Below, piece by piece: positions 47,547-57,676 of a DNA stretch of 64,000 nucleotides. The DNA is taken from the NCBI GenBank assembly GCA_963851385.1, contig CAWKPE010000015.1:1-64000 (forward strand). Reading direction: 5' to 3'. Both the position numbers and the translations under genes were made by a program. Every line of letters starts with the position of its first letter. Position 1 is the first letter of the stretch. Origin of the DNA: CAWEFA01 sp963851385 (GTDB lineage: Bacteria > Bacteroidota > Bacteroidia > Bacteroidales > DTGW01). The notes below the pieces were generated by a model. That model did not search any database and had not been told where the DNA came from. It saw only the letters and a program-made list of their open reading frames with translations.

Positions 47547-47738
47547 TTAAGAAATAACTGGTTTTCTACTGGCAAAAACTACTTTGCCTTTGGCTTCTAA
47601 TCTGGTTTTATATCGGCTCCGGGCCTCATCAGGATCAGTGCCAATGGCCACATAAATTTTCGTTCTTTCATCTATCACAACTTCCTGCAACTTACTCACA
47701 TCAGGTGATTTAAAATTATTCATTCTTCTTTCTTGCAT
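47547..47738 (-). CDS. Small conserved-looking protein of unknown function
   Basis: 63 residues, soluble, charged: NNFKSPDVSKLQEVVIDERT, KIYVAIGTDPDEARSRY, RLEAKGKVVFASRKPVIS. The composition and lack of antisense shadowing suggest a real gene, and it has a purine-rich stretch before the ATG (aggaaag). I do not recognise a named family. An 11-base inverted repeat lies 30 bases upstream (47768-47814), possibly its operator. Confidence 0.55.
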   Translation of the reverse strand: MQERRMNNFKSPDVSKLQEVVIDERTKIYVAIGTDPDEARSRYKTRLEAKGKVVFASRKPVIS

Positions 47739-48258
47739 TTTTTTCCTTTCCTGTTATTTATATCGCCATTTGTTTACAATTTTTTTGTTTTAGCATTTCA
47801 TTATGTAAACAAATTTGTTAATACTAAACACTACTACAAAAACAGTTAACTCTCGTCAATTTTATCTAAGTGTATTGGAAATGTTAAGAAGCTATCCCCT
47901 GTTCGTTATAGAACATTCGCGAACGGTATCATAAATGCTATAGTTTTATTTTTGCTCTTAACCGGAGGTACATATTGATTGGATTAGAATTGATGTAATA
48001 ACATGTAATTAACTATAAAGTTCTTGTAAACTGCAAATATACGTTGAAATATGCGTTAATTTAGGTTTTTAGCAATAATTATTAATTCAGGATTAAATGA
48101 ATCGTTATACTGAATTTTCTAAAGAAAAATTTTAATAGGAAATTTAATAGATTCATCTTTCGGATAACCGGCGAAGTCTTGTTTGGAGAAATTTTCAAAA
48201 TCTTTAAAAGAATATGAAATTTTTTATGATGTTTTGAATAGTAAAATAAATGAAGCTT
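47739..48258. other. 520-base gap without a gene
   Basis: Contains the inverted repeat at 47768-47814. The rest, down to the guaA stop at 48259, is AT-rich with no reading frame, hairpin terminator or RNA that I can support. Confidence 0.5.
47768..47814. promoter_or_regulatory. Inverted repeat upstream of the 63-residue gene
   Basis: ATTTGTTTACA (47768-47778) and TGTAAACAAAT (47804-47814) are perfect 11-base arms separated by 25 bases. Too far apart for a single dimer site but suitable for two half sites or a hairpin in the leader. Confidence 0.4.
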
Positions 48259-49788
48259 TTATTCCCACTCAATAGTTGCAGGTGGTTTGGAACTGATATC
48301 GTAAACTACCCTGTTAACGCCTTTGACTTTGTTGATAATTTCATTGGATACTTTTGCCAGGAAATCATAAGGCAAGTGTGACCAATCAGCAGTCATTCCG
48401 TCAGTAGATGTTACAGCGCGCAAGGTCACGACATTTTCATACGTGCGTTCATCGCCCATCACGCCTACTGATTGAATCGGGAGTAAAATAGCCGCCGCTT
48501 GCCATACTGTGTTATATAAATTTGAAGATTTGAGCCCTTCAATAAAAATATGATCTACTTCCTGTAATATCGCAATTTTTTCGGGAGTAATGTCTCCTAT
48601 TATTCTTATCGCCAATCCTGGCCCCGGAAAAGGATGCCTGTTTAGAAATTGAGAAGGAAGATGCAATGTACGGCCAACGCGCCTGACTTCATCCTTAAAT
48701 AACAAACGCAATGGTTCAATTACTTTCAGGTTCATTTTCTCAGGTAATCCGCCAACATTGTGATGAGATTTGATAGTTGCTGACGGACCATTCACGGATA
48801 CCGATTCAATAACATCAGGGTAAATGGTTCCCTGTCCAAGCCATCTGGCATCTTTAATTTTTCTGGCTTCCGCTTCAAAAACTTCAATGAAACATCGGCC
48901 AATAATCTTTCTTTTTTGTTCAGGATCGGATACTCCTTTTAAATCATTTAAAAATTTATCTTTTGCATTAACTCCAACAACATTTAATCCCATGTCTTTA
49001 TAAGAGATTAAAACAGTCTCAAATTCATTTTTTCTTAGCAAACCATTATCTACAAAAATGCATGTAAGGTTTTTACCAACTGCATTATGCAAAAGTAATG
49101 AAGCAACTGAAGAATCAACACCACCAGACAGACCTAAAATTACTTTATCGTTACCAATTTTGTTTTTTAATTCTTCTATTGTTGTACCAACAAAAGAAGC
49201 TGGTGTCCAGCTTTGAATGCAACCGCAAATATCCAAAAGAAAATTTTTTAGTAAGATGTTACCTTCAGTTGTATGGTAAACTTCCGGATGAAACTGTATC
49301 CCATAAGTACTTTCTCCTTCTACCACAAATGCTCCGACTTTCACATCATTGGTACTACCAATTATTTTAAATGATTTCGGTACTTTCATTATGGTATCAC
49401 CGTGTGACATCCATACTTGTGTGTTTTCACTAACATCTTTAAAAAGAGGATTGCTATTATCAATAAACGATAGATTAGCTCTGCCATATTCCCGGGTTTT
49501 GGAAGGTAATATTTCTCCGCCAAATGATTGAGCAATATATTGAGCACCATAACATATACCAAGTATAGGAAGGTTTCCTTTAATTGATGACAAATCAGGA
49601 AAAGGAGCATTGACATCACGCACAGAAGAAGGACTTCCTGAAAGAATTACACCTTTAATATCTGAATCAATTGCTAATTTCTTACTGTAAGGATGTATTT
49701 CGCAATACACATTCAACTCACGTACCTTACGTGCAATCAGCTGAGTATATTGCGAACCAAAATCCAGGATAATTATTTTTTCTGACAC
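48259..49788 (-). CDS. guaA: GMP synthase (glutamine-hydrolysing)
   Basis: 509 residues, the normal length. Converts XMP, ATP and glutamine to GMP in the cytosol. N-terminal class I glutamine amidotransferase with nucleophile Cys in LGICYGAQYIA and His/Glu in GIQFHPEVYHT. Then the ATP-pyrophosphatase P-loop LGLSGGVDSSVAS, and the C-terminal dimerisation domain with HPFPGPGLAIRI and the terminal KPPATIEWE. No defects. Last gene of a minus-strand run rpsA, STAS, rnz, guaA; a 100-base mosaic repeat separates it from rnz. Confidence 0.97.
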   Translation of the reverse strand: MSEKIIILDFGSQYTQLIARKVRELNVYCEIHPYSKKLAIDSDIKGVILSGSPSSVRDVNAPFPDLSSIKGNLPILGICYGAQYIAQSFGGEILPSKTREYGRANLSFIDNSNPLFKDVSENTQVWMSHGDTIMKVPKSFKIIGSTNDVKVGAFVVEGESTYGIQFHPEVYHTTEGNILLKNFLLDICGCIQSWTPASFVGTTIEELKNKIGNDKVILGLSGGVDSSVASLLLHNAVGKNLTCIFVDNGLLRKNEFETVLISYKDMGLNVVGVNAKDKFLNDLKGVSDPEQKRKIIGRCFIEVFEAEARKIKDARWLGQGTIYPDVIESVSVNGPSATIKSHHNVGGLPEKMNLKVIEPLRLLFKDEVRRVGRTLHLPSQFLNRHPFPGPGLAIRIIGDITPEKIAILQEVDHIFIEGLKSSNLYNTVWQAAAILLPIQSVGVMGDERTYENVVTLRAVTSTDGMTADWSHLPYDFLAKVSNEIINKVKGVNRVVYDISSKPPATIEWE

Positions 49789-49796
49789 TATTTTCA

Positions 49797-49888
49797 GTTT
49801 AAAGTTTAAAGTTCAAGATTCAAAGTCCAAAGATAATATTTTCAAAGTTGAAGTTTCCAATTTCCGGTATCCGGACTCCGGTTTCCGT
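49797..49888. repeat. Intergenic mosaic of short repeats between guaA and rnz
   Basis: Runs of agtttaaagtttaaagttcaag, gattcaaagtccaaag and tttccggtatccggactccgg. On the minus strand this reads cggagtccggataccggaaattgg and tgaacttt motifs, a type of low-complexity mosaic often found between Bacteroidota genes. No function can be assigned. Confidence 0.55.
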
Positions 49889-50800
49889 TCAAATCTCAAT
49901 CTCCATGCCATCCTCAGCCAATATAGTATTTTGAAAAATGCTCTTTGCTTCTTCAAGAAATTTTTCATCATGTTTGTACCTTGATGAGAAATGTCCCAAA
50001 ACAAGCCTTTTCACATTTGCTGAATCTGCAAGTTTTGCTGCCTGTGCCGCAGTTGAATGATAAGTGATTTTGGCAAGCTTGGCATCATCATTCAAAAAAG
50101 TTGCTTCATGATAAAGCAAATCAGCATTTTTAATTGAAGGAATAACAGAATCAGTTGCTTTAGTGTCTGTAATATAAGCATAAATTTTGGGTGGATTTGG
50201 TTTTATTGTCAGTTGTTCGTTAGGGATAATTTTCCCTTCAATAGTCTCAAAATCGCTGCCGTTTTTAATATTGACAATATCTTTAATGCCCAAATTATAA
50301 TATTGAATCATTTCTTTTTTAATGTTAAATAACTTAGGCTTTTCTCTAAAAACAAATCCTGAACACGGGATTCTATGCTTTAAAGGAATTGTAAAAATTT
50401 CAAGCTTGCCATCTTCATAAAGCAAAAGTGATTTCTTTGTTACAAATGGATGAAATTTTAGAGGATATGAAAGATCGGTTTCAAAATATTGAAAATGACT
50501 GTTAAGTATTACTTCAAGTTTTGGGTGCGCGTGGATATTTAGTACATTTTTTCTGCCAAGCATTGATAAGGAAGAGATTAATCCAAAGAGTCCATAAACA
50601 TGATCGCCATGTAAATGGCTGATAAAAATATGATTAATCTGGGCAATTTTTTTTTTAAACCTGCGTAATTGAAGTTGAGTACCTTCACCGCAGTCAATTA
50701 AAAAAAAGCGCTCATCATGATTGACAAGATGAGCGCTTAAAGATCTTTTCGAAGTAGGCAGAGCTGAACTACTACCTAATATCGTTACTGTAAAAAACAT
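49889..50800 (-). CDS. rnz: Ribonuclease Z (tRNA 3' processing endonuclease)
   Basis: 303 residues. A metallo-beta-lactamase-fold enzyme that removes tRNA 3' trailers. Seen: LGSSSALPTSKRSLSAHLV at the N-terminus (RNase Z substrate motif), FLIDCGEGTQLQL, the zinc motif FISHLHGDHVYGL (HxHxDH), a later YHEATF (Asp/Glu ligand region), HSTAAQAAKLA and LVLGHFSSRY. All expected motifs are present and length is standard. Starts 19 bases after the STAS gene stop on the same strand. Confidence 0.95.
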   Translation of the reverse strand: MFFTVTILGSSSALPTSKRSLSAHLVNHDERFFLIDCGEGTQLQLRRFKKKIAQINHIFISHLHGDHVYGLFGLISSLSMLGRKNVLNIHAHPKLEVILNSHFQYFETDLSYPLKFHPFVTKKSLLLYEDGKLEIFTIPLKHRIPCSGFVFREKPKLFNIKKEMIQYYNLGIKDIVNIKNGSDFETIEGKIIPNEQLTIKPNPPKIYAYITDTKATDSVIPSIKNADLLYHEATFLNDDAKLAKITYHSTAAQAAKLADSANVKRLVLGHFSSRYKHDEKFLEEAKSIFQNTILAEDGMEIEI

Positions 50801-50819
50801 TTTTTTTTAATACATTGAA

Positions 50820-51173
50820 CTATTTTTTATCGCTTTCTAAAATCAATTCTACTGCCTCGTTTACCGATTCAGTAATATTTAAAACAGTATCCAGCTGTGA
50901 AATAATAATAAGGCGTTCCACAGCATCGTTTAATCCAGTAAGTACAAATTTACCACCAGCATTTTTACATAGGCGGTTGGCTACAAGAATTGCACTTAAA
51001 CCGGATGAATCGCAATAGCGACAATTACTCAGGTCGAGAATAATATTTTTCTCTCCATTACCTGAAATCAAGACGAGTTCTGACTTCAATGAAGGAGCAA
51101 TATGAGTGTCAAGCTTCTCTTCAAGAACCTGTATTAATGTGTGACTCTCCAGTTTTTCAATCTTGAATTCCAT
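50820..51173 (-). CDS. STAS-domain anti-sigma factor antagonist
   Basis: 117 residues, a single STAS domain of the SpoIIAA/RsbV type: IILDLSNCRYCDSSGLSAIL contains the DSSGL loop whose Ser is phosphorylated by partner kinases. Tail KFVLTGLNDAVERLIIISQL. Likely a partner-switching regulator, though no anti-sigma kinase is encoded in the window. Sits between rpsA and rnz on the same strand with short gaps. Confidence 0.88.
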   Translation of the reverse strand: MEFKIEKLESHTLIQVLEEKLDTHIAPSLKSELVLISGNGEKNIILDLSNCRYCDSSGLSAILVANRLCKNAGGKFVLTGLNDAVERLIIISQLDTVLNITESVNEAVELILESDKK

Positions 51174-51204
51174 TGTTATTTAATTTTAGAATTTGATATT
51201 CAGA

Positions 51205-53461
51205 TTACTCAGTTTTCTTAGATTTTGCTGTTTTTTCAGCTTTAACTGATTTCTCAGATTTAGTAGCCTTTTCAGTTTTTACCTTTTTTTCAGCTTTTGC
51301 AGCTTTTTCAGCTTTAACTGATTTCTCAGCTTTAACTGCCTTTTCAGCTTTTGCTGTTTTTACAGCCTTATCTGCTTTTTGAGGTTTTTCTACTATTTCA
51401 ACATCTTCTGATTTTTCAGATTTCACAGAACTTTCAATTTTATCTGATTTCACAGATTTATTAACTTTCTTCTGGTTTTCCTCCATTTCAGTTTTTAATG
51501 CAGCTAAATCAGTGATATCTCCAAGCGTCGTTTTTTCAATATTACCTTTATTTTTTCTTGTCGATCTTTTTGATGATACTTCCTGCTTTTTATTACTACT
51601 TGTTTCTTCTGCCTTTTTAATGTCTTCAAATATCCTGCTATGAGATAAAATAATTCTTTTTGCTGACTTATTAAACTCAATGACCTTAAATTCCAGCTTA
51701 TCATCAATTTTTGCTGCAATACCGTCAGCTTTTACCATATGTTTAGGAGTCACAAAACCTTCTACACCATATGGAAGAGCAACAATAGCTCCTTTATCAA
51801 AAATGTCAACAACGGTTCCCTCGTGAATACTATCTACTGTAAAAATTGTTTCAAATACATCCCATGGATTTTCTTCAAGTTGTTTATGACCAAGGCTCAA
51901 ACGACGATTTTCTTTGTCAATTTCCAATACAACAACTTCAATTTCATCGCCAATATTTGTAAATTCAGCAGGATGTTTGATCTTCTTTGTCCACGATAGG
52001 TCTGAAATGTGAATAAGACCGTCAACACCTTCTTCTATTTCAACGAACACTCCAAAGTTAGTAAAGTTACGAACTTTTGCGGTATGTTTGCTACCTATTG
52101 CATATTTTTCTTCAATATTTTGCCATGGGTCTGTTTTTAACTGTTTCATGCCTAATGACATCTTTCTTTCCTCGCGGTCGAGGGTAAGAATAACAGCATC
52201 AATTTGATCGCCCACTTTTAGAAATTCCTGTGCACTGCGTAAATGTTGTGACCATGACATTTCTGAAACGTGGATAAGTCCTTCAACACCGGGTGCGATT
52301 TCTACAAATGCACCATAATCGGCCATAACAACAACTTTACCGCTTACCTTATCGCCAACCTTTAAAGTTGGGATCAAGTGAATCCCATGGATGCGGCGTA
52401 AGTTGCTTCAAACCTAAAGCAATACGTTTTTTTGCATCATCAAAATCAAGAATTACCACATTCAACTTTTGGTCTAGCTGAACAATTTCTTCCGGATGAT
52501 TTACACGACCCCATGATAAATCGGTAATGTGAATTAGTCCATCAACACCACCCAAATCGATAAATACACCATACGATGTGATGTTTTTAACAGTACCTTC
52601 GAGAACCTGACCTTTTTCGAGCTTGGAAATAATTTCTTTTTTCTGCATTTCCAGTTCAGCTTCAATAAGGGCTTTATGTGATACAACAACATTTTTAAAT
52701 TCGTGATTAATCTTCACTACTTTAAATTCCATTGTTTTGCTGACAAATGCATCATAATCACGAATGGGTTTTACATCTATTTGCGAACCTGGAAGAAATG
52801 CTTCAATTCCGAAAACATCTACAATCATGCCACCTTTTGTGCGGCATTTGATATAACCTTTGATAATTTCGTCATTCTCAAGTGCTGCGTTTACTCTGTC
52901 CCATGAACGCATTGCTCTTGCTTTTTTGTGCGAAAGTACCAATTGTCCTTTTTTGTCTTCCTGGCTTTCTACATATACTTCAACTTTTTCTCCTATCGCT
53001 AGTTCAGGATTATACCTGAATTCATTCAAACTCACTACTCCTTCCGATTTATAGCCGATATTAACGACTACTTCCCGTTTGTTCATTGAAATAACAGTAC
53101 CTTCAACAACTTCATTTTCAGCGATAGTCGAAAGGGTTTTGTTGTAAAGTGTTTCAAATTCATTTCTTTTATCTGCTGAGTAAATTTCACCTTTATTGGT
53201 ATAATTACTCCAGTCAAATTCTGCAATTACTTTTTCACGTTGTGCTTTTTTAATTTCTGCCAGATGATCGATATCATCGTCTTCTTCCTCTTCCTCTTCC
53301 TCTTCCTCTTCTTCTTCGACTTCTTCAGTTTCTTCAGGAAGTTCTTCGTCAATTGCGGTTACTTCTTCCAAATTGTTTGTAGCTCCTTCAACCAATTCGG
53401 TTTCATTGATCTCTGAATCATTCAGTTCTTCAACTTTCTTTTTTTCTGTGTTTTTAGCCAT
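51205..53461 (-). CDS. rpsA: 30S ribosomal protein S1, frameshifted in the assembly
   Basis: Binds mRNA on the 30S subunit for initiation. Acidic N-terminus (E-run at about residues 45-65), then six S1 OB-fold repeats (EGTVISMNKREVVVNIGYKS; GTVKNITSYGVFIDLGGVDG; KVVVMADYGAFVEIAPGVEG; AKVRNFTNFGVFVEIEEGVD and others), then a long C-terminal tail of Lys-Ala-Glu-Lys repeats. The frame breaks at 52368-52375, where TTT should be TT: with one T less HPWDSLDPNLKVGDKVSG reads through. S1 is essential, so this must be a sequence error. Corrected length about 751 residues, longer than usual because of both tails. Confidence 0.93.
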
Positions 53462-53751
53462 TTAAATCAATTAAAAATTAATGGGTTAGACAATATATTA
53501 AATTTCTTGGAGCTGCAAAATTAAAACTTTCTGCATTAATTGATTTAAATATACAAAAAAAAAATCAAATAGGTGCATTTAGACAAATGTTGCAACTTTA
53601 ATAACTTAATGATTAAAATTTCGCAAATCCTCAGATTGACTGGTTTTTCCGTTATAAGCAAAAAGCTTAATATGCCAGATGTTAATATTAATAAAAAACT
53701 TCTAATTTTACCGTCTTTATAATATATAAACTGATTTAAAATAATTTTTAT
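53462..53751. promoter_or_regulatory. Divergent promoter region between rpsA and ugd
   Basis: 290 AT-rich bases. On the minus strand TAATTTTG at 53523-53516 matches the Bacteroidota -7 consensus TAnnTTTG, about 55 bases before the rpsA ATG. A good -33 TTTG at the right spacing is not evident. On the plus strand no clear box for ugd stands out. No other gene seen. Confidence 0.45.
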
Positions 53752-55086
53752 ATGAAAATTGTTGTTGTCGGCACCGGTTATGTAGGTCTGGTTACCGGAA
53801 CTTGTTTTGCGGAAACAGGCTTAAATGTTACTTGTGTTGATATAGACAAAGAAAAAATTAACAAATTAAGTCGTTGTGAAGTTCCTATTTATGAGCCCGG
53901 TTTACAAACAATGGTTGAAAGAAATATTAGTAAGGAAAGGCTCTGCTTTACTACTAATTTAAAAGAATGTCTTTCTGGAAGCGAAGCAGTTTTTATAGCT
54001 GTAGGAACACCTTCCGATGAAGATGGTAGTGCTGATCTTAAATATGTTTTGGATGTTGCCCGTGATATAGGAAAATATATTGATAATTATCTGGTTGTAA
54101 TTACAAAAAGTACGGTACCAATTGGAACAGCTTTTAAAGTCAAAACAATTATACAGGAAGAACTTGACAAAAGAAAATCAACACTGAAATTTGATGTTGC
54201 ATCGAATCCCGAATTTTTAAAAGAAGGAAATGCTGTTGAAGATTTTTTAAAACCTGACAGGATAGTACTTGGTGTAGATTCGGATGAAGCAGAAAAAATA
54301 ATGCGAAAATTGTATAAACCTTTTTTGTTAAACGGGCATCCTTTGTTGTTCATGGATATCCCTTCTGCCGAACTTACCAAATATGCTGCAAATGCAATGC
54401 TTGCTACAAAAATCAGCTTTATGAATGAAATAGCAAATTTATGTGATGCTTTGGGTGCTGATGTGAATATGGTCAGGAACGGGATTGGCTCCGATCCTCG
54501 TATAGGTAATAAATTTATATATGCCGGCGTTGGATATGGTGGATCTTGTTTTCCAAAAGATGTGAAAGCTTTAATAAAGACAGCAGATAATATTAATTAT
54601 TCATTAGAAATTCTTAAAGCCGTTGACAAAGTAAATGTAACTCAGAAAGAAATTCTTATAAAAAAAATAAAATCGTATTTTAAAAGTAATATTAAAGATA
54701 AAACTTTTGGAGTATGGGGATTGTCATTTAAACCGCAAACTGATGATATTCGAGACGCTCCTGCGATTGCAATTATTGAGAATCTTATTGATGATGGAGC
54801 TAAAATAAAAGTTTATGATCCTGTTGCAATGGAGCAATCAAAGAAAAAATTAAGTAAAAATGTTGAATTTGGGAAAGATCAGTATGATGCTCTCATAGAT
54901 ATTGATGCTTTAATACTCGTTACGGAATGGTCCGAATTCCGGCTTCCTAATTTTAGTATAATGGAAAAATTAATGAAAAGTAAAGTAATTTTTGATGGTA
55001 GGAATATATATGAACCTTCTGAAATGCAGGAACTAGGTTTCACATATTTTAGTATAGGTCGTAAAACAATATTTTCAAAAAAATAA
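53752..55086 (+). CDS. ugd: UDP-glucose 6-dehydrogenase
   Basis: 444 residues. Oxidises UDP-glucose to UDP-glucuronate with two NAD. N-terminal Rossmann GTGYVGLVTGTCFAETG, then VGTPSDEDGSADL, KSTVPIGTAFKV, NPEFLKEGNAVEDFLKPDR, the catalytic Cys in GVGYGGSCFPKDVKAL, and the C-terminal WGLSFKPQTDDIRDAPA. Complete and typical. The product is the substrate of the next enzyme, 28 bases downstream. Confidence 0.96.
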   Translation: MKIVVVGTGYVGLVTGTCFAETGLNVTCVDIDKEKINKLSRCEVPIYEPGLQTMVERNISKERLCFTTNLKECLSGSEAVFIAVGTPSDEDGSADLKYVLDVARDIGKYIDNYLVVITKSTVPIGTAFKVKTIIQEELDKRKSTLKFDVASNPEFLKEGNAVEDFLKPDRIVLGVDSDEAEKIMRKLYKPFLLNGHPLLFMDIPSAELTKYAANAMLATKISFMNEIANLCDALGADVNMVRNGIGSDPRIGNKFIYAGVGYGGSCFPKDVKALIKTADNINYSLEILKAVDKVNVTQKEILIKKIKSYFKSNIKDKTFGVWGLSFKPQTDDIRDAPAIAIIENLIDDGAKIKVYDPVAMEQSKKKLSKNVEFGKDQYDALIDIDALILVTEWSEFRLPNFSIMEKLMKSKVIFDGRNIYEPSEMQELGFTYFSIGRKTIFSKK

Positions 55087-55114
55087 ATCGTTTTTATTCT
55101 ATAATTAAATATTA

Positions 55115-56056
55115 ATGAAAAGAATACTTGTAACAGGAGGTTCTGGATTTATTGGCTCTCATCTTTGTGAAAGATTATTAAACGAGGGCAATGAAGTTAT
55201 TTGTCTGGATAATTTTTTTACCGGCTCAAAATCAAATATAATTCATCTACTTTCAAACCAATATTTTGAACTGGTGAGACATGATGTTACAATGCCATAT
55301 TATTCTGAAGTTGATGAAATATATAATTTGGCTTGCCCTGCATCACCAATCCATTATCAGTTTAATTCCATAAAAACTATAAAGACTTCGGTGATGGGGG
55401 CAATTAACATGCTTGGGCTTGCAAAAAGAACAAAATCAAAAATACTGCAAGCTTCAACCAGCGAAGTTTACGGTGATCCCGAAATTCATCCGCAACCTGA
55501 AGATTATTGGGGACATGTTAACCCTATTGGTGTTCGCTCATGTTATGATGAAGGAAAACGTTGTGCTGAATCACTTTTTATTAATTATTATCTGCAGAAT
55601 AAAGTTAAAATCAAGATTTGTAGAATTTTTAATACTTATGGCCCCAGGATGCATCCTAACGATGGGAGAGTAGTTTCTAATTTTATTGTTCAGGCTTTAA
55701 AAAATGAACCTATTACTGTATTTGGTGATGGACACCAGACCAGAAGTTTTCAATACATTGACGATCTGCTTGAAGCAATGATAAGAATGATGGAATCTGA
55801 TGAAAGTTTTACAGGTCCGGTTAATATAGGTAATCCAAAAGAATTTACGATAATTGAATTGGCTGAACAAATAATAAAACTAACAAAATCAAAGTCTAAA
55901 ATTACTTTTGAACCTTTGCCTCAGGATGATCCTATGCAAAGAAAACCGGATATAAGCCTGGCAAAGAAAATGCTTGGAGGATGGGAACCTAAAATTGAAT
56001 TAGAAAAAGGGTTAATAAAAACAATTGACTATTTTAAAAATAAAATGGACAAATAA
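55115..56056 (+). CDS. UDP-glucuronate decarboxylase (UDP-xylose synthase)
   Basis: 313 residues, extended SDR family. Converts UDP-glucuronate to UDP-xylose. NAD motif TGGSGFIGSHLCERLL, LDNFFTGSKSNI, ACPASPIHYQFNSIKTIKTS (typical of UXS rather than generic epimerases), catalytic Ser/Tyr/Lys in STSEVYGDP and CYDEGKRCAE, and NTYGPRMHPNDGRVVSNFI. It follows ugd, so the pair makes UDP-xylose for surface polysaccharide. A C-terminal ArnA-type formyltransferase part is absent, supporting UXS over ArnA. Confidence 0.93.
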   Translation: MKRILVTGGSGFIGSHLCERLLNEGNEVICLDNFFTGSKSNIIHLLSNQYFELVRHDVTMPYYSEVDEIYNLACPASPIHYQFNSIKTIKTSVMGAINMLGLAKRTKSKILQASTSEVYGDPEIHPQPEDYWGHVNPIGVRSCYDEGKRCAESLFINYYLQNKVKIKICRIFNTYGPRMHPNDGRVVSNFIVQALKNEPITVFGDGHQTRSFQYIDDLLEAMIRMMESDESFTGPVNIGNPKEFTIIELAEQIIKLTKSKSKITFEPLPQDDPMQRKPDISLAKKMLGGWEPKIELEKGLIKTIDYFKNKMDK

Positions 56057-56147
56057 TTTGCAGATATGCAAATTTTTAGATTAAATGATTTTATGAATAA
56101 TAAAGTTATAACATCAAAAGATTTTATAAATTTTATCAAATAGAATT

Positions 56148-57038
56148 ATGAAAGGAATTATTCTTGCCGGAGGCAGTGGAACCAGACTTTATCCAATCAC
56201 AAAAAGTATTTCCAAACAAATTATTCCGGTTTATGATAAACCAATGATATATTATCCTTTATCAGTGCTAATGTTGGCAGGCATTAGCGAAATTCTTATT
56301 ATTTCTACTCCAAAGGATATAAAATTATATGAAGATTTGTTGGGAAATGGAAAACAAATAGGTATTCAAATTCATTATGCAGTACAACCTTTACCCGAGG
56401 GATTGGCCCAGGCATTCATAATTGGTGAGAAATTTATTAAAAATGATAATGTCTGCCTCGTTCTTGGTGATAATATTTTCTATGGGCATGGACTTGGAAC
56501 AATTTTAAAAGAAGCTTCTGGTCTTAATGATGGTGCAATTGTGTTTGGATATTATGTTAATGATCCCCAACGTTATGGTGTAGTAGAATTTGATGACTCA
56601 GGTAGTGCTATTAGTCTTGAAGAAAAACCGAAAAATCCTAAATCAAATTTTGCAGTTACAGGTTTGTATTTTTATAGTAATGACGTTGTATCTAAAGCTA
56701 AAGGATTGAAACCATCGGCTAGAGGTGAGCTTGAAATTACAGATTTGAACAGTCTTTATTTAAATGAAAAACGTTTAAAAGTCAAACTATTAGGTAGAGG
56801 CATGGCATGGCTGGATACAGGTACTCATGAAAGCCTGCTTCAAGCCTCAAATTATATATATACTATTGAACAAAGACAAGGGCTTAAGGTTTCGTGCCTG
56901 GAAGAAATTGCTTTTAAAATGGGTTATATTAATAAAATCCAACTTTTAAAACTGGCAGATGAACTCAAGAATAATCAGTATGGTGAATATCTTGTGAAAC
57001 TGGCTAACGAAAAAATATTTACTTTTGAAGACCATTAA
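56148..57038 (+). CDS. rfbA: Glucose-1-phosphate thymidylyltransferase
   Basis: 296 residues. Makes dTDP-glucose from Glc-1-P and dTTP, first step to dTDP-rhamnose. Signature GIILAGGSGTRLYPITKSIS, KQIIPVYDKPMIYYPLS, LVLGDNIFYGHGL, VEFDDSGSAISLEEKPKNP, and AWLDTGTHESLL. Complete. Followed 14 bases later by rfbC. Confidence 0.96.
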   Translation: MKGIILAGGSGTRLYPITKSISKQIIPVYDKPMIYYPLSVLMLAGISEILIISTPKDIKLYEDLLGNGKQIGIQIHYAVQPLPEGLAQAFIIGEKFIKNDNVCLVLGDNIFYGHGLGTILKEASGLNDGAIVFGYYVNDPQRYGVVEFDDSGSAISLEEKPKNPKSNFAVTGLYFYSNDVVSKAKGLKPSARGELEITDLNSLYLNEKRLKVKLLGRGMAWLDTGTHESLLQASNYIYTIEQRQGLKVSCLEEIAFKMGYINKIQLLKLADELKNNQYGEYLVKLANEKIFTFEDH

Positions 57039-57052
57039 AATCAGTATTAATA

Positions 57053-57604
57053 ATGAATGTTATATCCACACCAATATCAGATCTATTTGTCATTGAACCT
57101 CGTATTTTTAAAGATGAAAGAGGATATTTTTTTGAACATTATAATGAGGAGAAATTCAAATCGGCTGGTTTAAATTATCGTTTTGTCCAGGATAATCAAT
57201 CAAAATCGTCTTTTGGTGTTGTTAGAGGCTTGCATTACCAGTTAGCACCTTTTGCGCAAACCAAGCTTTTAAGAGTTATCCAAGGCAGAATATTCGATGT
57301 TGCTGTCGATATAAGAAAAAACAGTCCGACTTTTGGACATTGGTATGGTGTTGAAATTACTGAAGACAATTTTCTTCAATTGCTTATTCCTAAAGGATTT
57401 GCTCATGGTTTCTCAGTTTTAAGCAAAACGGCAATTGTACATTATAAATGTGATCATGTATATCAATCTTCTGCTGAAAAGGGAATATTATATTGTGACA
57501 AATCATTAAACATTGATTGGCATATTGACCTAAAAGATACATTGGTATCTCCAAAAGATATGATGTTACCTGACTTTGATAAAGCAGAAATGAATTTTCT
57601 GTAA
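57053..57604 (+). CDS. rfbC: dTDP-4-dehydrorhamnose 3,5-epimerase
   Basis: 183 residues, RmlC cupin. Signature FKDERGYFFEHYNEEKF, VQDNQSKSSFGVVRGLHYQ (catalytic His in RGLHYQ), QGRIFDVAVDIRKNSPTFG, and the second active-site region PKGFAHGFSVLS. Epimerises dTDP-4-keto-6-deoxyglucose at C3 and C5. In line with rfbA and rfbD; the intermediate dehydratase rfbB is not in this run. Confidence 0.95.
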   Translation: MNVISTPISDLFVIEPRIFKDERGYFFEHYNEEKFKSAGLNYRFVQDNQSKSSFGVVRGLHYQLAPFAQTKLLRVIQGRIFDVAVDIRKNSPTFGHWYGVEITEDNFLQLLIPKGFAHGFSVLSKTAIVHYKCDHVYQSSAEKGILYCDKSLNIDWHIDLKDTLVSPKDMMLPDFDKAEMNFL

Positions 57605-57676
57605 AAAAGAAAAAGGTATAGTGTAAATGGTAAAAGCTAATAACAATTACTTTATTAAGAACCTTAAGCAGCATAT

